Positions 34,411-43,689 of a DNA stretch of 64,000 bases are shown one piece after another (within the stretch, counting starts at the first letter, position 1; each line of letters begins with the position of its first letter). Below the pieces are notes generated by a model. It did not search any database, had not been told where the DNA came from, and was given only the letters and a program-made list of their open reading frames with translations. Position numbers and translations under genes: made by a program. Source of the stretch: Desulfomicrobium escambiense DSM 10707 (lineage in GTDB: Bacteria; Desulfobacterota; Desulfovibrionia; Desulfovibrionales; Desulfomicrobiaceae). The DNA is taken from contig NZ_AUAR01000010.1 in the NCBI RefSeq assembly GCF_000428825.1, positions 62,001 through 126,000 on the forward strand, in the 5' to 3' direction.

Positions 34411-35904
34411 ATGAAACACGGCATGCGCTTCGGCGACTTTCTCGATCTGGAATGGTTTCTGGAACAGGACCGGCTGGCCGACCCCGCCGCGACCTTGCGG
34501 CGCGACCGCAGGCTCGGGCTGGAGGCCCAAGAGGCCTCCGTGCCTGCGGAAGGCTTCGGCATGTTCTGGCTGCTCCGCCGCCGCGCCGACTCCGGGACGA
34601 CGCCGGCGTCGGTTCTGGCCTCGGGACTGAACGTCCTGCGCCTCATCCTGGCCGTGGCCGGACTGGCCGCGGGGGCGTCGCTGGTCAGGGGCCTGCTCGC
34701 GTACGCCGGCGCGGAGCCCGTCAACGTCTCGGTCTTCCTGCTTCTGGCCGTCTTCCCGCAGGCGGGGCTCTGTCTGCTGGCCGCGCTGCTTCTTGCGGCC
34801 AGGGCCATGGGGCTGGGGCAGTTCCGCATCCCGGCCCGTCCGTTGTTCAGCCTGCTGTGGCGTAGGCAGGGGCGGCTCGGGGCGCAGGCCGGTTTCCTGC
34901 GCACCCTTTTTCTGGGGCAGGGCTGGCCGGCGCGCATGCTGGCCTGGCAATGCCTGGGGCTCCTGCACCTGGGCGGGCTGAGCCTGGCCATCGGCTCCTT
35001 GGCGGCGCTGCTGGTCGGCGTGACGGTCACGGACCTGGCCTTCGGCTGGCAGTCGACCCTGCAGGTCGGGGCGCAGGGCATGCACGCGCTGGTGTCCCTG
35101 TTTGCGCTGCCGTGGTCCTGGCTGCCCGCGCAGTGGGGCCTGACGCCGACCATGGGACAGATCGAGGGCAGCCGCATCGTCCTCAAGGAGGGCATCTCGA
35201 CCCTGGCCAGCGCGGACCTCGTCGCCTGGTGGCCGTTTCTGGCCATGTGCCTGCTGACCTACGCCCTGCTGCCGCGGCTCGTCCTGCTGGGTTTCACCCG
35301 CCGCGCCCTGCGGCGGCTGGAAAGGGGCTTTGCCCACCCCGCCCTGGGGCGCATCGCGGACCGCATGCGTTCACCCCTGGTCGCAACATCGGATTCCTCG
35401 GAGGCCGTGTCCAAGGCGCTGCCTCTCCGGACCGCGACGCCCGGAGATGGTGTCGCGCCCGACGGCCAAGCCGGGGCCGACGGCGCCGGATGCGTGTTTC
35501 TGCTGCCGCCCGAACTGGAGGGGCGCGTCGCCGGGGAGGACCTGGCCGCCACGGCGCTGCGCGTCGGCGGCGAAGCTCCGGTGCGCATCGTCTCCGCCGC
35601 CCTGGAGAGCGGCGACGTGCGGCGGGTTCTGGCCGAGTGCGCCGGACTGGAATGGACCGGCGGCCGTGAACGCTACGTCGTGCTGGTGGAGGCGTGGCAG
35701 CCGCCCATCAGGGAGAATCTCCAGGCCCTCGAAATCTTGGGGCGCGACGAGGCGGGAGGGCGCAGCCTGACACTCGTGCTCTGCGGCCGCCCCGCCAAGG
35801 GCCGCTGGCTGACCGCGGCGTCCGCGGTGGACCGGGAGGTCTGGTCCGCGGCCGTCGAACGGCTCGCGCCGCTCAGAATCGACATCTTCGGAGCTGAAAG
35901 ATGA
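34411..35904 (+). CDS. DUF2868 membrane protein
   Basis: About 497 residues. The N-terminus (FGDFLDLEWFLEQDR) is typical of DUF2868. Four hydrophobic segments lie around residues 70-95, 107-125, 185-207 and 270-285. A soluble tail from about 310 ends with VEAWQPPIRENLQALEILGR and an Asp/Phe-rich end. Its TGA overlaps the ATG of the DUF3482 GTPase by four bases, and the two families commonly occur together. The pair may form a membrane-tethered GTPase unit; its role is unknown. The ATG at 34411 is chosen; other starts up to 34336 are possible. Confidence 0.75.
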   Translation: MKHGMRFGDFLDLEWFLEQDRLADPAATLRRDRRLGLEAQEASVPAEGFGMFWLLRRRADSGTTPASVLASGLNVLRLILAVAGLAAGASLVRGLLAYAGAEPVNVSVFLLLAVFPQAGLCLLAALLLAARAMGLGQFRIPARPLFSLLWRRQGRLGAQAGFLRTLFLGQGWPARMLAWQCLGLLHLGGLSLAIGSLAALLVGVTVTDLAFGWQSTLQVGAQGMHALVSLFALPWSWLPAQWGLTPTMGQIEGSRIVLKEGISTLASADLVAWWPFLAMCLLTYALLPRLVLLGFTRRALRRLERGFAHPALGRIADRMRSPLVATSDSSEAVSKALPLRTATPGDGVAPDGQAGADGAGCVFLLPPELEGRVAGEDLAATALRVGGEAPVRIVSAALESGDVRRVLAECAGLEWTGGRERYVVLVEAWQPPIRENLQALEILGRDEAGGRSLTLVLCGRPAKGRWLTAASAVDREVWSAAVERLAPLRIDIFGAER

Positions 35905-37304
35905 GCGACATGCCGGTATTCGCCGTCATTGGACACCCCAACGAAGGCAAGTCCTCGGTGGTGGCCACCCTCGTCGAGAACGACGCCATCCGCGTGAGCC
36001 CAAGGCCCGGGGAAACCGTGGAGGCCAAGGCCTACCCGGTGTCCATCGACGGCCGGGAGGTCATCGCCTTCGTCGACACGCCGGGCTTCCAGAACCCCGT
36101 GCAGACCCTGGGCTGGCTGCGCAAGTATTCTGGTTCCGAGTCCGAACTGCTGCCGGCCTTTTTGGCCGAGTTCGCCGACGACCCGGGCATGGCCCACGAA
36201 TGCGAGCTGCTGACGCCGGTCATCGCAGGCGCAGGCATCATCTACGTTCTCGACGCCTCGCGGCCCATGCGGCAGGTGGACAAGGCCGAGATGGAGATCA
36301 TGCGCCTGACGGGCCGACCGCGCATGGCCATCCTGAACTGCAAGACGGGCGAGGAGGAATTCCTGGAGGAGTGGAAGGCCGAGCTGCGCAGGCACTTCAA
36401 CATGGTCCGCGTCTTCAACGCCCTGCGGGCCACCTTCGCCGAACGCCTGCGTCTCCTGGAGAGCCTGCGCGCCCTGGAGCAGGACTGGGAGGGGGCCCTG
36501 GGCCGGGTCGTGGACGCCTTCGCCCGCGACTGGAAGCGGCGCAATGCCGAATGCGCGTCTCTGGCCGTGGATTTTCTGCGGCGCGTCCTGACCATGAGCG
36601 AGTCTGCCCCCCTGGCCGAGGACGAGGACCGGGCCGACAAGGAGGCCGTGCTGGCCAGGCGGCTGGAGGAGCGCATCCGGGCCGAGGAGGGGCGGCTGCA
36701 CGACCAGGTCTGCCTGCAGTTCCGCCACGACAGGCGCTCCTTCGCCCTGCCGGAGCAGTCCGTGCTGCGCGAGGACCTTTTTTCGACCACCACCTGGACC
36801 GTCTTCGGCCTGAGCAGGACCAGGCTCGTGGCCGCGGCCGTGGCCGCCGGCGGCGCGGCCGGGGCGGCCCTGGACCTGGCCACCCTCGGGCACAGCCTGG
36901 GGATTTTCGCCGGCGTGGGCGGCGCGGCCGCGGGGCTGGCCGCGCTGTTCAAGGGGGAAGGGCTGGTCAGGGGGCGGCTCATGGGCCTGGGCATCGGCCG
37001 GCGGCGCGTGCAGGTCGGGCCCCTGGGCGCGGTGCAGTGGGTCTACATCCTGCTGGACCGCCTGCTCATGCACTACTGGTACGTGATCCACTGGTCCCAC
37101 GCCGTGCGCGACAAGGATTTCCTGCCGGTCCCGGCAGACGGCGGCAAGCAGGGCCTGACCGGCACCTGGGATCGCGAGGCCCGGGCCCTGTGCGCGGAGT
37201 TCTTCAAGGCGGTCAGGGACGGCGGCACGGACAGGGCCATGGCCCTGGAGGCGGACCTGCGCAGGCTGCTGGAGGGGGAACTGGACCGGATGTCGCGGCT
37301 GTAG
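35901..37304 (+). CDS. DUF3482 GTPase (Era/MnmE-like G domain with membrane hairpin)
   Basis: 467 residues. The N-terminal G domain has P-loop GHPNEGKSS, switch/G3 VDTPGFQN and a G4-like NCKTG (Lys-Thr in place of the usual NKxD). Later helical regions include a hydrophobic glycine/alanine-rich hairpin near residues 307-350 (AAAVAAGGAAGAALDLATLG), a likely membrane insertion. Translationally coupled to the DUF2868 membrane protein. The P-loop Asn-Glu-Gly-Lys variant and the altered G4 motif are family features, but nucleotide specificity is not certain. Confidence 0.8.
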   Translation: MSDMPVFAVIGHPNEGKSSVVATLVENDAIRVSPRPGETVEAKAYPVSIDGREVIAFVDTPGFQNPVQTLGWLRKYSGSESELLPAFLAEFADDPGMAHECELLTPVIAGAGIIYVLDASRPMRQVDKAEMEIMRLTGRPRMAILNCKTGEEEFLEEWKAELRRHFNMVRVFNALRATFAERLRLLESLRALEQDWEGALGRVVDAFARDWKRRNAECASLAVDFLRRVLTMSESAPLAEDEDRADKEAVLARRLEERIRAEEGRLHDQVCLQFRHDRRSFALPEQSVLREDLFSTTTWTVFGLSRTRLVAAAVAAGGAAGAALDLATLGHSLGIFAGVGGAAAGLAALFKGEGLVRGRLMGLGIGRRRVQVGPLGAVQWVYILLDRLLMHYWYVIHWSHAVRDKDFLPVPADGGKQGLTGTWDREARALCAEFFKAVRDGGTDRAMALEADLRRLLEGELDRMSRL

Positions 37305-37321
37305 GCCACGGCGGGCGGGGG

Positions 37322-38044
37322 CTATCTTCTGTTGGCCGCCCAGAGATGCAATGACATGACGAAGGTCGCGGCGGTCTCGAAGCGCAGGATGCTCGGGCCC
37401 AGGCCGACCGGGGTGAAGCCGTGCTCCACGAAGGCGCGGGCCTCCGGGTCCTCCAGTCCGCCCTCGGGGCCCAGGACCGCCACGCAGCCTCGGGGATGGA
37501 CCAGCGCGTCCGGCTCCACGAGGCGGCTGTCCTCCTTTTCCCAGCACAGCACGTTCGAACCCATGCCTGCAGCGGCCAGGGCAACGTTCCCGGGCCCGGC
37601 GAAAGTCCGGATCTCGGGCAGCCAGGCCGTGCCGCACTGCTTGGCCGCGGCGATGAGCTGGCGTTCCCAACCTTCCTTCCCGTCCTCGGGGACCTCACCC
37701 TGGGACCTGGCGGCCTGCCAGAACCACACGGCCGCCGCACCGAGTTCCACGGCCTTTTCCAGCAGAAAGCCCCGCCGCAGCCCCTTGGACCAGCCTACGG
37801 CCAGGGTCAGGGGAAAGGCCGACGCGGGCGCGGCATGCTCCTCGACGAGGACCAGGCCCGCATCCCGCTTGCCGATCCGTTCGATGCGGAAGATCCCCCA
37901 TCGTCCGCATCCGTCGAAGAGGCGCACCGTGTCGCCGACCCTGGCGCGCAGCACTCGGGTCAGGTGGCGGGCCTCCTCGCCGTCCAGCACGAAAGGCTCC
38001 CGCCACAGGGCGGGAGCCAGATGGAAGGAATTGAGGCGCGGCAT
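37322..38044 (-). CDS. rsmE: 16S rRNA m3U1498 methyltransferase RsmE
   Basis: A 240-residue SPOUT methyltransferase modifying U1498 of 16S rRNA. An N-terminal PUA-like part (EEARHLTRVLRARVGD, LFDGCGRWG) precedes the trefoil-knot SAM-binding tail with LGPEGGLEDPEARAF and LRFETAATFV. It shares one base with the gcvT stop (TGATG), so it is translationally coupled. The gene order gcvT-rsmE without other glycine-cleavage genes is incidental, or at least not explained here. Confidence 0.93.
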   Translation of the reverse strand: MPRLNSFHLAPALWREPFVLDGEEARHLTRVLRARVGDTVRLFDGCGRWGIFRIERIGKRDAGLVLVEEHAAPASAFPLTLAVGWSKGLRRGFLLEKAVELGAAAVWFWQAARSQGEVPEDGKEGWERQLIAAAKQCGTAWLPEIRTFAGPGNVALAAAGMGSNVLCWEKEDSRLVEPDALVHPRGCVAVLGPEGGLEDPEARAFVEHGFTPVGLGPSILRFETAATFVMSLHLWAANRR

Positions 38045-39126
38045 CAGCCCAGTTTTCTGCGGGCCGTGCCGGCGGTGAAGAAGGGCATGTCGACGCGGGC
38101 GGCCTCAAGGCTGGTCCGCGCGCCCTTGATGGTGAAGGCCGTCTGCTCGGCCATGTCGGCGCGCACGTAGGCCATGGCCACGCAGCAGCCCAGGCTCGGC
38201 GCGATGGAGCCGCTGGTGACGATGCCGACCTTGGTCTCGCCGACAAAAACCTCGTCGTAATGGCGGGCGCTGCGGCGTCCCTCGATGCGCAGGCCGATGA
38301 GCCTTTCACGCACCGTATCGAGCCCCGCCTTGCCGATGAAGTCGGCCTCGCTCTTGAGCATGGCCCCGTAACCAGCCTCGACGGGCGTGTGCTCGGTGTC
38401 CAGGTCCTGTCCGTAGAGGGGCAGGCCCACTTCCAGACGCAGGGTGTCGCGAGCGCCCAGGCCCGCCGGGCGCACGTCTGGGTCTGCCATGAGGTGGTCC
38501 CACAGGACCTGCGCCTTGGCCCAGGGCAGGTAGAACTCGTAGCCCAGTTCGCCCGTGTAGCCCGTGCGGCTGACGATGAGCCTGAAGCCGTCGACCTCCG
38601 CCTCCCGGAAGCCGAAATAGCCCAGGGTCGCCCAGTCTCCGGGGATGACCCTGGACAGGACGTCGAAGGATGCCGGGCCCTGCAGGTCGATTTTGGCGAT
38701 GCCGAAGCTCTGGTTGACGAAGGTCAGGTCCTTGGGGAGGAGCGAACCGATCCAGGCGAAGTCAGAGTCGATGCAGGCGCCGTTGACCACGAGCATGTAC
38801 TTGTCCGTTTCCAGACGGTAGACGATGAGGTCGTCCAGCACGCCGCCCTTCTCGTTCAGAAGGAAGCCGTAGCGGCACTTGCCCGGGGCCAGGCTGGCCA
38901 GATTGTGGGTCACGATCCGGGCCAGGGCGTCGGTGGCGCCGTCGCCGGCCAGGAGAAACTCGCCCATGTGGGAGATGTCGAAGATGGAGGCGGCGGCTCG
39001 GGTGTGCTTGTGCTCCTCGAGGATGCCCACGTACTGGACCGGCATGTCCCAGCCCGCGAAGGGGACCATCCTGGCGCCGTTGTCCTTGTGCCAGGCGTGA
39101 AGGGGGGTGGTCAGCAATTCGGACAT
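38044..39126 (-). CDS. gcvT: Glycine cleavage T protein (aminomethyltransferase)
   Basis: 360 residues with the family signatures FAGWDMPVQY near the start, IFDISHMGEFLL, RTGYTGELGYEFYL, the folate-site DTLRLEVGLPLYGQDL and a C-terminal barrel (VTSGSIAPSLGCCVAMAYV). It transfers the methylene group from glycine to tetrahydrofolate. No gcvH, gcvP or lipoyl-synthesis gene follows, so the partners are elsewhere. The Asp/Arg pattern fits true GcvT rather than YgfZ. Thirty-two bases after the long unassigned gene. Confidence 0.93.
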   Translation of the reverse strand: MSELLTTPLHAWHKDNGARMVPFAGWDMPVQYVGILEEHKHTRAAASIFDISHMGEFLLAGDGATDALARIVTHNLASLAPGKCRYGFLLNEKGGVLDDLIVYRLETDKYMLVVNGACIDSDFAWIGSLLPKDLTFVNQSFGIAKIDLQGPASFDVLSRVIPGDWATLGYFGFREAEVDGFRLIVSRTGYTGELGYEFYLPWAKAQVLWDHLMADPDVRPAGLGARDTLRLEVGLPLYGQDLDTEHTPVEAGYGAMLKSEADFIGKAGLDTVRERLIGLRIEGRRSARHYDEVFVGETKVGIVTSGSIAPSLGCCVAMAYVRADMAEQTAFTIKGARTSLEAARVDMPFFTAGTARRKLG

Positions 39127-39158
39127 AGGTGTATCCCGCTGTTAAAGGATGAGGAAAA

Positions 39159-40871
39159 TCATGTTTCGGCCCTTGTTTTGCGTATGGCCCTCAGTTCGTC
39201 AACCAGGGAGACGAGCCTGCGGTAGAGCTTCTTGATGCGCAGGCCGTTTTCCGTGAGTTCCTCGTCCTTTTCCCGGACGTAGGTTCGGATCAGGTAGCGG
39301 TCGTTGAGCATGGCTTCGGCGAAGTGGATGGCCTGGTTGATGAGGGGCTCGAAAAAGGTTGCGAACTCGAACTTGAGCTCCGAGATCAGGGCCGTGGCCA
39401 GGGTCAGCGCCTCAAGATACGAGATTCTCCTGCCTTTGTGGAGCCGGTCCTTGAGGTCTTCGAGCTGCTTGATCTTGCGGGCCTGCTTGATGAAGCTGTA
39501 GGACCCCCAGACCTCCTGGTAGAGGTCACGCAGGTCCTCGAATTCGTCGGTCAGTTCCGGGTCGGCGAGGTAGCCGTCGAGGACGTGCACGATCTCGGCG
39601 TAGAATTCGTCGGAGTAGGCGATCATGCGCCGCTGGTGCTTGCAAAGCCACGAGTGCAGGAACTTCAGGCGGTTCGCGTGGCTCTCGGTGTTTTCCACGA
39701 GTTCGTTGCGCTTGTACACGGCCGTGCCGACGAACTCGCCGCGCACGATGTCGTTGAGCTTGAGGCTCATGGTGTAGGTGTCCTTGACCAGGTTGACCGA
39801 CGTGCAGACGCGGCCGGTCAGGGGGTGCACGATCTCCTGCCGCAGCACGGACAGGGCGCGGTCCTGGCGGACGTTGTTGGGGTCGAACTTGTGCTGGCTG
39901 TAGACCACGCGCAGGATGACCGCCCGTTTCCTGCGGTCCAGGAAAAAGCCCTCGCTTTCGAGGAAATCGAGGGTCTCCGCGGCCTTGGTCTCGACCGGCA
40001 CCAGGGCGACCTTTTCCACCTGCGGGTAGGGCTGCCCCGGTTCCGTACTGTAGATGGAGGTCAGGGTGCGGTCCGACTGGCCCAGGGCCTTGATCAGGAA
40101 GCGCTCGCCCATCTTGTGCAGGCGCCGGGCGAAGATGGCGGCCGAGGTCTTGCGCTCCGAGGAGATGGGGTAGCCGTACAGCTCCATCAGGAACTGGTAC
40201 ACGAACTCGCGGTTGCGTTCGTACAGGACGTTGTCGTCGGGACGGAACTTGCGCGCCTTGAGCCCGAATCGCTTGAGTTCCGTGTCCAGGTCCGAGGGCA
40301 GGGACGCGTAGATTCCGGAAAGGTAGAACTGCCCTTCCCGGTCCAGGGACATGACATGGGCGCGGTCCATGCGCGAGAGGTAGCCGACGAGCAGGCTGTA
40401 GCTGGCGATGTCCGAGATCTGGCGGTCCTGGGTGTCGGCTTGGAACTGTTCGCGCAGTTCACGCGGCAGATGGTCCAGGAAGGCGTCCAGGTTGCTGCCG
40501 TGCAGAGGGCTTTCCAGGACGCAGGTGTCACCTGTCGCCCGAAGGTCGGGGTCGCGGCAGGTGTGCAGGAGGTCGAACTGGAAGACCTCGTTGAAATAGT
40601 CCAGGGGGCGCTCGAAGGCGACCATGGAGAAACCCGGAAGCTCGGGGTATTCCGTCAGGTTCGGTTCGAAGGAGGGGAGCAGGTCGCGTGCGTAGACGAG
40701 GGGATAGTTGCGTTGTTCGGCATACGGTTTGAGCAGGCAGTGCCGGATGTGAACGTAATCAAGAAAAGTCCGCAGTTCACCCAGGCTGCGTAGGGGTGCT
40801 TTCGGCAGCAACTGTCCGTTCTTCAGGGCGGCCAGGGACGGAATTTTCGAGAAGGCTTTGAACCAGGACAT
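39159..40871 (-). CDS. Conserved protein of unknown function, 570 residues
   Basis: I do not recognise a family. A soluble, charged, helix-rich protein with no signal peptide or membrane helix. Visible features are SPLHGSNLDAFLDHLPREL, a KxxD-rich centre (KAAETLDFLESEGFFLDRRKRA), a Lys/Leu-rich segment KIKQLEDLKDRLHKGRRISY and a closing coiled-coil-like tail VREKDEELTENGLRIKKLYRRL. Length and composition recall cytoplasmic scaffold-like proteins but nothing specific. Starts may be the TTG at 40883 or the ATG at 40871; no clear ribosome-binding site. Upstream of gcvT on the same strand. Confidence 0.7.
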   Translation of the reverse strand: MSWFKAFSKIPSLAALKNGQLLPKAPLRSLGELRTFLDYVHIRHCLLKPYAEQRNYPLVYARDLLPSFEPNLTEYPELPGFSMVAFERPLDYFNEVFQFDLLHTCRDPDLRATGDTCVLESPLHGSNLDAFLDHLPRELREQFQADTQDRQISDIASYSLLVGYLSRMDRAHVMSLDREGQFYLSGIYASLPSDLDTELKRFGLKARKFRPDDNVLYERNREFVYQFLMELYGYPISSERKTSAAIFARRLHKMGERFLIKALGQSDRTLTSIYSTEPGQPYPQVEKVALVPVETKAAETLDFLESEGFFLDRRKRAVILRVVYSQHKFDPNNVRQDRALSVLRQEIVHPLTGRVCTSVNLVKDTYTMSLKLNDIVRGEFVGTAVYKRNELVENTESHANRLKFLHSWLCKHQRRMIAYSDEFYAEIVHVLDGYLADPELTDEFEDLRDLYQEVWGSYSFIKQARKIKQLEDLKDRLHKGRRISYLEALTLATALISELKFEFATFFEPLINQAIHFAEAMLNDRYLIRTYVREKDEELTENGLRIKKLYRRLVSLVDELRAIRKTRAET

Positions 40872-41072
40872 GCGGACGGCCAACTATCCCATTGTGTTTG
40901 TTACCGTTGTGTGTAGACTGTGTGGCATGTTTTGCCCTGTCCGTAAACTGGATTTTCCAGATGATCCGACCCGTGCCGGCATGGTTGCCGCCGGTCACGT
41001 TTCCCTCTATGTCCGTCTGACCGGACTCGCGTCCGGCTCCGTCCCGGAACGCAGCAAGAGCGCACGCATCAC

Positions 41073-42104
41073 ATGACCACGACAAAATATCCGTCCCTGA
41101 ACAGGCTGCTGGAAAGCATCGGAAGCGTCTTCGACGCCTATTCCGTGGTGCTGTTCTGCCGCAACCCCGAAGGCCGCTTCGACCTGAGCGCGTCCTTCAG
41201 CCTGGGGGATTCCATCCGCAAGGACTTGTGCATCGACCCGGGGTACGGCCTCGTCGGCTGGATCCTGAAGAACAACGCGCCCCTGTCCGTGGAGAAGTTC
41301 GACGAGAAGAACACGTTCCTGGGCTATTACGGCTCGGAGCAGGAAGAACAGATCAAGGTCTTCGTGGGCTGCCCCCTGCCCGGGGGCTTGGGCGCCCTGT
41401 GCATGGACAGCAAGAAGACCTACGCCTTCACCTCCAAGGACCAGCGCGTGCTGTCGCTGTTCGCCGGGGTGGTCGCGGCCATCGTCGACGACGTGGGCGC
41501 GGCCGGGGTGTCCAGCCGCGAGCAGGCCCTCTACGGCATCCTGCAGCAGGTCTACGCCCTGCGCGAGCAGCACCCTCGGTGGTCGGACTTTCTGAACCGC
41601 TACCTGGCCCTGCTGGCCGGGGCCTGCGGCTACGAGTACTCCTTTCTCGTGGTCAGCGACGAGTGGGGCGACAACTATCTGCTCGAAGGCAGCAATAAGC
41701 CCTTCATGCCCGACAACGTGGCCGCCCGGCAGACCTTCAGCACGGGCAGCGGTCTTCTGGGCTGGGTCTTCAAGAAGAACCGGTCGATCTTTTTCGGCGA
41801 CGGCAAGAGCGAGTTGGGGCGCACCCCGCTTTTCGGGCGCGACGTCCCGGGCCCGGCCCTGAACACGCTGCTGGCCCTGCCCCTGAAGGTGCACCGGCGC
41901 TGCCGCGGCGTGCTGGTCTTCGGCGACCGCGAGTGCCGCGTCATCGACGAGGAAATCCGCGCCTTCGCCAGGATGGCGGCCGACTACCTGGCGCTTTTCC
42001 TGGAGAACCTGTATTTGAAGAACAAGGTCAAGCAGCTCGCCCCGCCGATCCTGGCGGAATTCGACGAGCCCTCCGAATCCGACAACCCCGACTCACATCC
42101 GTAA
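41073..42104 (+). CDS. Tandem GAF-domain protein
   Basis: 343 residues with two GAF-like sensory domains (about 6-140 and 165-320), the first with PGYGLVGWILKNNAPLSVEKF, the second with TGSGLLGWVFKKNRSIFFGDG. No output domain such as GGDEF, HD-GYP or kinase is present, so it may act by binding a partner. It ends 15 bases before mreB and is likely co-transcribed with it. No ligand can be predicted. Confidence 0.75.
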   Translation: MTTTKYPSLNRLLESIGSVFDAYSVVLFCRNPEGRFDLSASFSLGDSIRKDLCIDPGYGLVGWILKNNAPLSVEKFDEKNTFLGYYGSEQEEQIKVFVGCPLPGGLGALCMDSKKTYAFTSKDQRVLSLFAGVVAAIVDDVGAAGVSSREQALYGILQQVYALREQHPRWSDFLNRYLALLAGACGYEYSFLVVSDEWGDNYLLEGSNKPFMPDNVAARQTFSTGSGLLGWVFKKNRSIFFGDGKSELGRTPLFGRDVPGPALNTLLALPLKVHRRCRGVLVFGDRECRVIDEEIRAFARMAADYLALFLENLYLKNKVKQLAPPILAEFDEPSESDNPDSHP

Positions 42105-42119
42105 GCAGGTAGGGCCTTC

Positions 42120-43145
42120 ATGTTTTTCAGCAAGCTTTTCGGCTTTCTCGGCAAGAATCTGGCCATGGACCTCGGCACTGCCAACACGCTTCTCTACTCC
42201 CCCAAGGACGGCATCGTGCTCAACGAGCCCTCGGTGGTGGCACTCGACGTGCGCAACGACTCCATCCTGGCCGTGGGCCGCGAGGCCAAGGAATACCTCG
42301 GCCGCACCCCGGACCGCATCAGGGCCGTGCGCCCCTTGAAGGACGGCGTCATCGCCGACTTCGAGGTGACCAAGGCCATGATCTCCTATTTCGTGCGCAA
42401 GGTCATCACGGGCATGCGCATCGTCAAGCCGCGCATGGTCATCTGCGTGCCCGCGGGCATCACCCAGGTCGAGAAGCGGGCCGTGGTCGAGTCGGCCCTG
42501 CAGGCTGGCGCGCGCGAGGTCAAGCTCATCGAGGAGCCCATGGCCGCGGCCATCGGCGCCGGGCTGCCCATCCACGAGCCGCGCGGCAACATGGTCGTGG
42601 ACATCGGCGGCGGCACCACGGAGGTGGCGGTCATCTCCCTTTCGGCCGTGGCCTATTCCGAGTCCGTGCGCATCGCCGGCGACGAGCTCAACGACGCCAT
42701 CCAGCGCTACGTGCAGGACGAGTTCCAGCTCCTGATCGGCGAGAACATGGCCGAGGCGGCCAAGATCCAGATCGCCTCCGCCGTGCCCCTGGCCGAGCCC
42801 CTGCAGTACCGCGTGGCCGGCAAGAATCTCGTGGACGGCAACCCCAAGTCCGTGGTCCTGACCGACTCCCATGTGCGCGAGGCCATCAAGGAGCCCGTGG
42901 CGGCCATCGTCGCCGCCGTGCGCCGGGCCTTGGAGAAGACGCCGCCCGAACTGGTGGCCGACATCGCCACCAACGGCCTCCTGCTGGCCGGCGGCGGGGC
43001 GCTCCTCAAGGGTCTGGACAAGCTCATCACGCAGCAGAGCGCCCTCATGGTGCACATCGACGACGACCCGCTGACCACGGTGGTGCGCGGCACGGGCCGT
43101 TCCCTGGAGGACGAGGCGACCTTCTCCAAGGTCTATATCAACTAG
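42120..43145 (+). CDS. mreB: Actin-like rod-shape protein MreB
   Basis: A 341-residue bacterial actin. The N-terminal amphipathic start (MFFSKLFGFLGK) is the membrane-binding helix, followed by MDLGTANTLLY (phosphate 1), PAGITQVEKRAV, VVDIGGGTTEVAVISL (phosphate 2) and LLAGGGALLKGLD (adenosine motif). It organises cell-wall elongation. No mreC, mreD or rodA follows; a convergent Nudix gene overlaps its 3' end by eight bases. This may therefore be a stand-alone mreB paralogue or have split partners. Confidence 0.94.
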   Translation: MFFSKLFGFLGKNLAMDLGTANTLLYSPKDGIVLNEPSVVALDVRNDSILAVGREAKEYLGRTPDRIRAVRPLKDGVIADFEVTKAMISYFVRKVITGMRIVKPRMVICVPAGITQVEKRAVVESALQAGAREVKLIEEPMAAAIGAGLPIHEPRGNMVVDIGGGTTEVAVISLSAVAYSESVRIAGDELNDAIQRYVQDEFQLLIGENMAEAAKIQIASAVPLAEPLQYRVAGKNLVDGNPKSVVLTDSHVREAIKEPVAAIVAAVRRALEKTPPELVADIATNGLLLAGGGALLKGLDKLITQQSALMVHIDDDPLTTVVRGTGRSLEDEATFSKVYIN

Positions 43146-43656
43146 GCGCGTTCGTGAGGCGGGTCCGCCAGACCGTCAGCAGGTCCGGCGAGAGCTGTTC
43201 GGGGAAGGAGGAGACCAGGGCGTCGAGTTCGTCCCGGTCCACGAAGAGGAAGGAGAGGTCCCCGGCGAGGGCCTGGACGGCCTTGTCCGGCAGTTCGGCC
43301 TCGAAGACCTCGACGATCTCGGCCCCCGTGCCGGCGCCCGCGTTCAGCGTGCGCACGTGCCGCAGGCTGTCCCCCAGATCGGCCGCAGCCGCGGGCAGAC
43401 GGTTCTGCGCCGCCTCCTCGGCCGCCTCCTCGGCGCCGATATGGCCGCTCCCGGCCACGTCCCAGCGCCCGGGATGCAGGGAGTGGTCGGCTGGCAGCCT
43501 GCGCAGGGCGAGGCGTCCGCGGCGGTCCGTGAGCAGCAGCAGGACGCCGCGGTGCGAGAGTCCCTGCGCATGGACCTCCTCGGGGGACATGACGGCCAGG
43601 GGGCGGTTCTCGGCATCCACCACATAAATCCTGTCCGGACTCGATTCCGTCGACAT
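43138..43656 (-). CDS. Nudix-fold protein with eroded catalytic motif
   Basis: 172 residues. The fold resembles the YfcD/IPP-isomerase-like group ([38 protein letters not shown]). The Nudix box should read GX5EX7REUXEE. Here Gly71 and Glu77 fit, but the following REUXEE is Asn85-Arg-Leu-Pro-Ala-Ala, so the arginine and all three core glutamates are gone. The protein is probably not a hydrolase and may be a regulatory or substrate-binding relative. ATG at 43656; a GTG further upstream is possible. Overlaps the 3' end of mreB. Confidence 0.7.
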   Translation of the reverse strand: MSTESSPDRIYVVDAENRPLAVMSPEEVHAQGLSHRGVLLLLTDRRGRLALRRLPADHSLHPGRWDVAGSGHIGAEEAAEEAAQNRLPAAAADLGDSLRHVRTLNAGAGTGAEIVEVFEAELPDKAVQALAGDLSFLFVDRDELDALVSSFPEQLSPDLLTVWRTRLTNAPS

Positions 43657-43689
43657 GGGCACCCGCACTTTTTTTCAGGATTGAACACA

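Noticed and set aside
37322-38309. Possible alternative genes in other frames at rsmE/gcvT
   Set aside because: RsmE and GcvT motifs account fully for the region.
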